Origin: Achatina immaculata | Lineage: Eukaryota > Mollusca > Gastropoda > Stylommatophora > Achatinidae | Length of the DNA: 64,000 bases | Direction: 5' to 3' | Assembly: GCA_009760885.1 (NCBI GenBank) | Contig: CM019703.1 | Coordinates: 11,796,459-11,860,458, forward strand | In this document: positions 56,280-64,000 of the stretch, in pieces | Numbering within the stretch: position 1 is the first letter of the stretch | How the letters are laid out: each line of letters opens with the position of its first letter | Position numbers and translations under genes: made by a program | The notes under the pieces: generated by a model | Seen by the model: the letters and a program-made list of their open reading frames with translations, nothing else | Database searches by the model: none | Told to the model about the DNA's origin: nothing

Positions 56280-57240
56280 TTGATACTAAGATATTGCACA
56301 CGTGCTCATCTGCAAAGAAAGATGCAAAAACTATCTGATCTTACAAAATCACTAAAGACTGCAATGACTAAAGAAGCACAGGTACCCATTCCTCGCCGGG
56401 GTTGACGTTTTTGTTTTTGTTTTTGTTTTGGAGGGTTCAAAGAAATGCTTGATGATGTATTCTGCAGTCGTTGGTGATGTTAAGTTTGAACTACGGGCTC
56501 ATTCTCTTCACACTCTATTCAACCCAGATATCAAAGCTGGAAAAAAGGTCAGAAAGAAGCAATGGGAGCAGTAAGACGCACCAGGGACACACCGACTGTA
56601 ACCATGAGGCATGTACTGGAGCTACCCAGCATCAGAGCATGACACAGGCATGCGCAAGTGAAGGCCTACCTCAATGTTCTTCTGTTCTTCTTTTAATCCT
56701 GTCATGCCTTAGAGGCACATGGGGATATGCTGTTAGTGCCTATATTTTCCTTGACTTGTCAGCACACTAGAGGGCGATATGGTCAGTATCACGCCCGGCT
56801 GCCTTTCCTTCCCGAACTCCAGAAGAAGTCGGGTACCCATTTCTACAGCTGGGTACCTCAACGTTGCCTACAGACAAATGATCCCCTCATTTTAGCCCAG
56901 CGGCCCCCCCCCCCCCCCACTCTATCCTCAGAGAACTGCATGTCCTAGTTTTGCCCAGATAAAAATCTAGTAAGTCTAATTATACTGCACATTTATCCCA
57001 GATTCTACCACCAAGCCGTGCAGCTCATCAATAATCAAGATATCGTGTAGCCGAGCTGAGATCTGCATACAGCTGCACATTTACAGGTATTATTTTAGTA
57101 AAATACGTTTGTTCTCAAACACTTGTGTGTAACCACATTAAATAAATAAAAACGGCTTCTTTTCATTTGAACCACGCTCGTGTCGTTTTTCTGCAAAAAA
57201 AGAAGAAAATAAAATGAAAGATTTCAGCTACTCTTTCGAG
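56280..57240. other. DNA downstream of the GPCR with dispersed repeats
   Basis: No gene. Repeat sequence at 56770-56880 (see 44240), a C-run at 56906-56920, and a possible AATAAA polyadenylation signal around 57143. Confidence 0.4.
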
Positions 57241-57303
57241 TTACAAATAAAAGGCACTTGATTGTTTACTGCTGTCCTGACAGTCGTAACTCCAGGAGTC
57301 GTT

Positions 57304-57365
57304 TTCTTTCTTTCTTTCTTTCTTTCATACTTTCTGTTCTTTCTTTCTTTCTTTCTTTCTTTCTG
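57304..57365. repeat. (TTTC)n microsatellite
   Basis: Two blocks of TTTC repeats separated by CATACTTTCTGTTC. Confidence 0.95.
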
Positions 57366-57374
57366 TGTATATTG

Positions 57375-57640
57375 GATTTGGATAAAAGTGTTATACTGAT
57401 TTTTATGTCAATATCTTGGATATGGGAAGAGAGGACATTGAAAATATTGTAACAACAGATAAAACAGAGGGAAGAACAGACAACGGAAGACAGAAGGAAA
57501 TGATACTGGATAGTTTGACGAAATGGTGTGTTATGAAAACACCAACTGAACTGATACCGTTCATGAAGGATCGAGTGCTGTGGAGAAACATAATAGCCAA
57601 CCTCCAGTCGACATGGCACCTGATGATGATGATCTTAGAT
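57375..57640 (+). pseudogene. LINE C-terminal fragment with (GAT)n tail
   Basis: Reads REDIENIVTTDKTEGRTDNGRQKEM and LDSLTKWC...FMKDRVLWRNIIANLQSTWHL, the G-RGRQREMILD..RDRxxWRxMIANxxxHGT pattern of RTE-like C-termini, then GATGATGATG. A second copy of its first half is at 58233-58398. Confidence 0.65.
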
Positions 57641-58232
57641 TTGCTTTTTTATGTTGTTTGTGTGTGCGTGTGTTGTGTGTGTGTCTTATTGCTGTGATAT
57701 CTGTGAGTACTGTGCACGTTATGCGTTAGTTTGTTTTTCTATAGCAGTGACACAAAGCCGTATTTTTAACAACACAGTAACGTTTTTTTTTAAGCTTTTG
57801 ATTATCGTATATCTCAAAACTAGGCTAACTTGGAAGAAAAAAATGTAAAAAAAAATTAAAAGCGAGTACTAAAATTAAAATTTATTTATGTTGCTCGTCC
57901 TGCGAAGGACTATGTTTGTCTGTCTTTTTATTACTAAAAGTTGGTCATTTCTGTTATACAGCCTTAATTGGCAAAAACTACACGGGATTTAGTCATCTTG
58001 CGTCATACTGCGACACAAAACCAAAATCATGCCTTTAATTGTTCATAACTTACTGAAGTCAACGATAACTTGGAATTAATGAGAAAAACCGCCATTTTTA
58101 ACGTGGTAATTTATATACATTTGTAAATATTTGCTTCGGTTTCGCGGAACTGCGAGCAGACTGAGCCGTTAATGGTGATGCTGTTTTAAAGCAGAATTCG
58201 TAACTTTCAAATAACATATAACTTATATAAAA

Positions 58233-58398
58233 GTATAAACGTTTTATACTGATTTTTTTAGTCAATATCTTGGATATGAGAAGAAGGAGCATTGAAAATA
58301 CTGTAACAACAGGAAAAACAGAAGAAAAAAAAACAGGCAGGGGAAGACAGAGAAAAATGATACTGGATAGTTTAACGAAATGGTGTTGTATGAAATAG
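58233..58398 (+). repeat. Direct repeat of 57375-57540
   Basis: About 165 bp of collinear match (ATACTGATTTTT...GTCAATATCTTGGATATG...GATACTGGATAGTTT) with small indels; stops at TGTATGAAA. Confidence 0.8.
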
Positions 58399-58810
58399 GA
58401 AGTTTACTAATAAGTAAATTATACTTTTACTTCTTATTACTATCTTTAGAAAGTTTGATTATCTGAAGGGACTTGACTATGCAACCGAGGGGTTTTCAAT
58501 CATTACCTTGTGAAGATGTAGAATTTAGTGAATGGCTGGGAATCTTTGGCTACGGTAGACGAGAAGAGATTTTGTAAGAACACTATTCAAATTTGACTCA
58601 AACATCACATATTTAATAATATTCGATCTATATTTTATCTGCATGATGTTCTACATAGAGAGTGACTCATTTTAGATTTGCACTTTGTGAAATTAATCAC
58701 ACGTGACTGTCTTGGGGAGACAGATTTGGATCACAGAAAGCAGAGCATTCTGGCTTTGTCTTTCTTCCAGCTACAAACTTTCAGTAATACAGTGCGTTCG
58801 GAAAAATATT

Positions 58811-58940
58811 GTGCACTAATCCAGTATCGATTCCAGTATCGTAGTAATATCTTAATGACTGCGGCAGGTAGATGTGGCTAGATACCGCAGTCATTAAGAT
58901 GTCACTACCATATATCGGAATCGATACTGGGTTAGTGCAC
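58811..58940. repeat. Long imperfect hairpin (54-56 bp arms, 20-nt loop)
   Basis: Left arm 58811-58864 begins GTGCACTAATCCAGTATCGA and ends ATGACTGCGG; right arm 58885-58940 is its reverse complement at roughly 85% identity, ending GTTAGTGCAC. Could be a foldback MITE or a hairpin-forming transcript. Confidence 0.85.
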
Positions 58941-58944
58941 AGTT

Positions 58945-59560
58945 ACTTTGTAGAACAGTGTATGATTGAGAAGAGATTGGAGCTTTCTTTACAGTAGTGA
59001 AACTTGCTAAGGTACTCGATTCTTATCCCTGCAAGGGATTATTTCACATCTGACGTGTGATCTCTGCCTTACCATCTGCTGTGAAGAATGTAGGTTTTAA
59101 GTAGCATGAAACATAACAGCAGCAGCAAAAACAACCACAACAACAACAACAAACTGGCATTGATAAAAAGATCTCAGTGTTGAATTGTAATTTTTGGCCA
59201 TTAACAAATATCAATATTCAACTTGTAGTCTGAAATAAAAAACCGAATTGAAAGACTGAAAACAAATTTAATGTTTAATTAAATTTAAATAACTGCAATT
59301 CTGGAAAAATCGACACCTACATTCTCAGTATCTAAATTGTTATAAGAGAAATACTTTTCAGATTTTATGAATGGTAAAATCGCAATGCTTCTCCTATTTC
59401 TGCAACATTTGCTTAGACTGGTAAACCCAAAACAGTTCGCCTGACCATACAATTAGCATTTGTTACTAACATAAAGACACAAATAAGCGAAAAGCAAAAC
59501 TACTTATCAAATTAGAGGTTTTCATTTATGGCTGAAAGAAAGAATTCATTGAAAGTATGT
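58945..59560. other. Unrecognised DNA
   Basis: No gene seen; a short (CAA)n tract near 59130. Confidence 0.35.
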
Positions 59561-59569
59561 AACGTTCAT

Positions 59570-59790
59570 GTGGCCTTTTCGAGGGAAAAGAAGGAAGGGC
59601 AAGCCACTGGGGATATGGAGAAGGACAATATAGGAAGAACTAAAGAAAGCAGGAAAGACAAGGTTTGAGGTATCCCGACTTGCTTAAGACAAGACTAGCT
59701 GGAGAACCTTTATTGATGCCTCCATTGGGAGTACAGAGGACTGATGATGATGATGATGATGCTGATGATGATGCTGATGATGATGATGAT
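59570..59790 (+). pseudogene. LINE 3' end with long (GAT)n tail
   Basis: GKPLGIWRRTI, ELKKAGKTRFEVSRLA and TSWRTFIDASIGSTED-stop precede about 50 bp of (TGA)n/(TGC) repeat at 59740-59790. The pattern is an RTE-like C-terminus of a separate subfamily. Confidence 0.7.
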
Positions 59791-60438
59791 GTGGTCTTTC
59801 AATTGGCCCCGAGTGGCAACGATTACTGATTCACGACTCGGACTTCATGTTCATTCATTCATGAGCCCTGTTAACCACTCATTCATTCATTTGCATGTCC
59901 CTTGCAGAACTTTGCCTCCCTAACAGCATTCCTGTAGGCCTCTCGGTTGTGAGAAAGATGGCCTGCTGCTGATGCATCTATTTACAAATCATCACCAATG
60001 TCTTGCAGCCATCTTCGCCTTGGTTTTCCTCTTGATCTTTTTCCTTCTATTTTTCCTGTTGTTATAATATTTTCAATGCCCCCTATTCTCATTGCATGTC
60101 CTATGAAAGTACATTGTCTCTCTCTTATCTTTCTGACAAGGTTTTTTTGTCTCTCCAGCTCTTCTCATACATTCTTCATTAGTTATTTTTGCTGTCCAGG
60201 GGATTCGCAGCATTCTTCTAATACACCACATTTCTGCTGCTTCCAATGATTTTTGTGCAGACTTGCCTATTGTCCATGATTCACTTCCATATAACAAGAT
60301 AGGTTCAATATAGCATTTTAAGACTAGTTTTCTAACATTCATTGATAAAGATCTGTTAGCTAATATGTTTCTCATTCTCTGAAATGCAGTCTTTGCTTGG
60401 CCTATTCTGTTCCTAATTTCTGTTTTGCATTTCCCATC

Positions 60439-60933
60439 TCAAGTTATTACTGCTCCAAGGTATTTGAATTTCTGCACCTGCTTTAGAATAGTTCTGTTTA
60501 ATTTAATACTGCATGCTGGTGGATTCTGTTTCTTAGATATAACCATAGTCTCTGTCTTTTTGATGTTCAAAGTAAGGCCTTTCTGTTCACTTTCTTTGGC
60601 GACTTTATCCAAGAGATTTTGCAGGTCTTGTTGGTTCTCAGCTATCAGTACTGTGTTGTCAGCACACCGAAGGTTGTTAATATTGTATCCTCCAATTTTT
60701 ATTCTTGGTTCTGTGATGATTGTTCTTAGAATATTCTCGCTATACAGAGAAAAAAGGTCTGGAGATAGTACACATCCTTGTCGCACCCCTTGTTTTATAG
60801 GTTGATATTTTCCAATTCTATTTTCAACTCGAACTGCTGCTTCTTGCTGCCAGTATAGATGTTTTACAATCCTCAGGTCTTTGCCGTCTATACTGATGTC
60901 TTCAAGCATTTTAATAATTTCATTATGTTTCAC
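60439..60933 (-). pseudogene. RTE reverse transcriptase palm with altered catalytic box
   Basis: Reads [20 protein letters not shown] and [17 protein letters not shown]: the catalytic YADD is CADN, so both the Tyr and the second Asp are lost. Otherwise close to 17663-18658. Confidence 0.85.
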
Positions 60934-61454
60934 CTTGTAAAATGCCTTGGTGTAGTCAATGAAGCATAAGTAGAGATCTTTCTGTACTTCTACAGCTCTT
61001 TCTGTTAGTGTTCATAAAGCATAAACGGCATTGTGTATTCCCTTTCCTTCAACAAATCCAAACTGTTCATCTGCTATTTCCATTTTTATCTTTTTCCTTG
61101 TTCTTTTCATAATTATTCTCAGAAGTAGCTTCGTTATGTGACATGAGAGGCTGATAGTCCGGTGGTCGTCACATTCCTTTGCACCTGGTTTCTTTGGCAA
61201 TGCTATAAACGTTTATTTAATCAGGTCACTGGGAATATAACCACTATTGTAAATGTCATTCAGTAACTTGGTTATTATTTTTTATTCCTGTCTCCTCTAG
61301 TGTCTCTATTTCTTCTATTGTTATATTATCAGGCCCAGTCACTTTTCCGTTCTTCATGTATTTGATGGCATCTGTGATTTCATCTTCAAGTATTGGTGGT
61401 CCCTCACAGTTTTCAGTATCTGGTGTTAATTCTGGTCTTTCTCCTCCATATAGC

Positions 61455-62465
61455 TCACCTGTCCACAATGTCTTCTTTTTCCATTAACATTTTACCTTCT
61501 TTCGATTTAAGGCATCCTGTGGTATATTTTGTTTTCCTGCCTGTGAGTTCATTCATTCGTTTGTGCATGTTTTTACTGTCTTTAATATGAGAGTCCTCTA
61601 TCTGTCTGCACTGTTCATTTAACCACACTTCTTTTGCTTCTCTACATTTGCGTCTTATTTCTTTATTTATCTTGCTATATTTTTCCTCGTTACTTTTACT
61701 CCTCCTCCTCCTCTTGTCCATCAGTCTTAAGATGTTGTCTGTCATCCATTTATTTTTAGGGGCTTCTTTTTTTGGTGGTATTATCTCCTTAACAGTTTGG
61801 TGGATAGAATCTCTTAACATTTCCCATTGTTCATCTATACTATTTATCTTTGCTATTGCATTGTATCTATTTGTTATAATAACTTTGTATTGTTCTCGCA
61901 GTTCTTGATCATTTTTAAGAAGTTCTGTATTCAGTTTGATGTTTCTCACTTTTCTGCCTGCTTTCTTTAGTTTTAATCTAACTTTTCCACAGAGTGGATC
62001 ATGGTCACTAATGCAGTCAGCTCCTGGCATGGTTTTTGTTGTCAGTAATGCATTGCGGAATCGTTTGTTGATTAATATGTAGTCTATCTGGTTAAAAGTC
62101 TTTTTGTCTGGGCTGCACCACGTTGCCAGTCTTCGAGGATGTTGTTTAAACCAGGTGTTTCCTACAACCATGCTGTGTATTTTTGCCCATTCAATTAATT
62201 TATAACCTCTGTCATTCCTCTCCCCCAGTCCATAGTCACCAACGATGTCTGAAGTTCTTCCTTTACCAACTTTGGCATTAAAATCTCCGATGACTATGGT
62301 AACTTCATGTGGCTTTGTGTGTTTTAGTGCTGTCTCTATGTCATTATAAAATAGCTGTACATCTTCTTCAGAGCTTTCAGATGTTGGAGCGTACACTTGT
62401 ATAATATTTATGTTTATTGGTTGTCCTTTCAGTTGGGCTAGCAGGACTCTGTCCGAGATGTTCAA
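61455..62465 (-). CDS. RTE endonuclease domain, 336 codons open
   Basis: Reads [104 protein letters not shown], then a basic linker. Catalytic Asp/Asn of GDFNAK and SDH are intact. The first about 50 residues, with the NVR motif, lie beyond a break at 62466. Endonuclease of RTE type nicks DNA to prime reverse transcription. Confidence 0.85.
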   Translation of the reverse strand: MNISDRVLLAQLKGQPININIIQVYAPTSESSEEDVQLFYNDIETALKHTKPHEVTIVIGDFNAKVGKGRTSDIVGDYGLGERNDRGYKLIEWAKIHSMVVGNTWFKQHPRRLATWCSPDKKTFNQIDYILINKRFRNALLTTKTMPGADCISDHDPLCGKVRLKLKKAGRKVRNIKLNTELLKNDQELREQYKVIITNRYNAIAKINSIDEQWEMLRDSIHQTVKEIIPPKKEAPKNKWMTDNILRLMDKRRRRSKSNEEKYSKINKEIRRKCREAKEVWLNEQCRQIEDSHIKDSKNMHKRMNELTGRKTKYTTGCLKSKEGKMLMEKEDIVDR

Positions 62466-62559
62466 ATATCCTAAATTGTCCTTGCCGTTTGTTCATCAAA
62501 TATAATTCCTACTCCTCGTTCATGTTTCTCACTTCCTGAATATATTATTGTATATTTCG

Positions 62560-64000
62560 CTCTCTCTCTGAAGCTTAAGTGCCCAGGGCACATGGGGCTT
62601 CCGCAAGGGTTTTCCACAAATGCCTGTCCTTTTTTTCTGCTCTTGCCCAGGTGAGCCCTCTATTGCTCAACATCCTTTCTGGTGTTCTTCTCCATGTCTC
62701 TTTTGGTCTACCCTTACTTCTGTTCCCCTGCGGTGTCCATCTTAGTGCTATTTTTGGTAGTGAGTTGTCAGTCATTCGGAGCACATGTCCCAACCATCGC
62801 CAGCGTCTTTCCTCAATAATTGTTGTCAGTGGCTTCATCTGCATTTCTGCCAGTAAGATGTTATTTCTTATGGTGTTTGGCCAAAATATTTTTCTAATTC
62901 TTCGTAAACATTTAGTCTGGAAGAATTCAACTTGTTTTCTATGGTTTTGGTGATTTTCCAGCATTCACTTCCATAGAGTAGTACACTTAGAACATTGCTC
63001 TTAAATATCCTGATTTTCATATTTATGCTTAGTTTTTTTTTAATTTCCATATAGTCTGCAGCATTGCAAAAGCCTGGTTTGCTCTAGTAAGTCTGCTGTT
63101 GATGTACTCTGTGCTGTCTCCATTTTCTACTACTCTGCTGACAAGGTATACAAATTCGTTGACTTCCTCCACTAACTTGCTATCTACTCTGAGTACATTT
63201 CTGTTGTTCACATTTTGCTTCATTAACTTTGTCTTTCCTACGTTAATCTTTAGTCCTATGTTGTTTGCATTCTGAGTTAGCTTGTTTATTTTATCTTGCA
63301 TATCTTTGTGACTGCTTGATAATAGACAAATGTCGTCCGCAAAGTCAAGGTCCTCCAGCACTGTGTCAAGGGTCCATTGTAATCCTCTGCGTTTGTCTGA
63401 TGTTGCCTCCTTCATTAACCAGTCTACTGCCAAGATAAATAATGTTGGTGATAGTACACATCCCTATTTCACTCCTGTTTGTACCCTAAAGCTGTTGGAG
63501 GTATGTTCTCCACAGATAACTTTGCACTGAAAACCCTCATATAGGGCTTTGATTACATTAACTATCTTATGGGGGAGGCCATGCCATCTTAGGATTTTCC
63601 ACAGTGCATCTCTGTTGACACTGTCAAAGGCTTTCTCAAAATCTATGAATAGTGCATATGTTGTGCCATGCCACTCATCTGCCTGTTTTAATATTTGTCT
63701 AAGTACAAATATGTGGTCTATGCATGATCTGCCTTTCTTAAATCCTGCCTGCTCTTTCCGAAGTTTTTCCTCAAGTGTTGATACTATTCTGTTGATGATT
63801 ATTCTGCAAAATACTTTACTGGTGAGTGGCAGTAGGGTAATGCCTCTCCAGTTCCCGCAATCTCTGAGGTCACCCTTCTTTGGTAGTTTTACTATAAGCC
63901 CAGTTTTCCACTCTTCTGGGGCTTTTTCTAGATCCCAAATTTGTTGTAATATCCGGCAAAGTTGTTTTGGTGTTTCTGTTTCTTCTGCTTTTAACATCTC
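62560..64000 (-). mobile_element. (AG)n-tailed LINE, longest copy, running off the window
   Basis: Antisense from the CTCTCTCT tail at 62562 through EAPCALGT, LRMTDNSLPK, LYGSECWKIT, a FADD-box region (63029-63433) and the fingers/palm to the edge. One in-frame stop and at least two frameshifts. Confidence 0.88.
63464..64000 (-). pseudogene. LINE reverse transcriptase fingers/palm, partial at window edge
   Basis: Reads WKTGLIVKLPKKGDLRDCGNW, RGITLLPLTSKVFCRIIINR, EQAGFKKGRSCIDHIF, FIDFEKAFDSVNRDALW and FRVQTGVK, then TAG where the family has Gln of KQGC, followed by GCVLSP. The FADDICLLSS box continues in 63433-63029. The upstream part lies outside the window. Confidence 0.87.

Larger units (their letters stand above)
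59875..62555 (-). mobile_element. Nearly full RTE-type LINE, 5'-truncated, dead
   Basis: From (CATT)n tail at 59880 through C-terminus, reverse transcriptase, linker and most of the endonuclease to about 62555, where it abuts the tail of another LINE. Compared with 17531-19915 it keeps the endonuclease. Frameshifts near 60430, 60935, 61010 and 61470. Confidence 0.85.

Noticed and set aside
57651..57848. 65-codon frame rich in Val/Cys
   Set aside because: It derives from a GT-rich simple sequence (TGTGTGTGCG) and has no homology cue.

Overview
This window looks like animal nuclear DNA, most likely from a gastropod mollusc. The pointers are a five-exon HMGB gene, an intronless seven-transmembrane receptor resembling the expanded gastropod chemosensory GPCRs, and an 18S rRNA 5' fragment whose sequence reads like gastropod 18S. 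The species assignment is inference. The sequence is AT-rich, with spliceosomal introns and many non-LTR retrotransposons. Only two host genes can be supported: HMGB (minus strand, coding exons between 5947 and 13254) and the GPCR (plus strand, 55178-56265, with one frameshift). Most of the rest is nested transposable elements.

Layout. 1-5946: a mariner-like remnant and HMGB downstream DNA. 5947-13279: HMGB; its 5.1-kb intron holds an RTE-type LINE flanked by a 9-bp target-site duplication (TSD), whose reverse-transcriptase core is replaced by a Penelope-like element with inverted terminal repeats. 13983-15574: a 1.6-kb chimeric retroelement (copy A) that starts with GC-rich DNA reading straight into the 5' end of 18S rRNA and ends in a (GAA)n tail, flanked by a 10-11 bp TSD. 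16455-20790: several minus-strand RTE copies. 20807-26153: a tandem array of a ~1.22-1.29 kb unit, one unit carrying a young LINE insertion. 26354-30664: nested LINEs, one interrupted by chimeric element copy B. 30860-33720: a different LINE family, interrupted by copy C of the chimeric element. 33722-50920: fragments of RTE, L2/CR1-like and RNase-H LINEs, hAT, Tc1/mariner and a tRNA-derived SINE. 51190-53710: the longest copy of the young LINE family. 55178-56265: the GPCR. 57304-59790: microsatellites, LINE tails and a long hairpin. 59875-64000: two further long LINE copies.

The most notable item is the rDNA-headed chimeric retroelement. Three copies have recognisable ends and TSDs of 10-12 bp, share the same 3' body and (GAA)n tail, and two share the ETS-like head. 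This suggests a mobile, non-autonomous family that captured the start of the pre-rRNA transcription unit, and it could be transcribed by RNA polymerase I. Many other insertions also have clear TSDs, so the order of events can be read: Penelope into RTE, LINE into satellite, LINE into LINE, and chimeric element into LINE.
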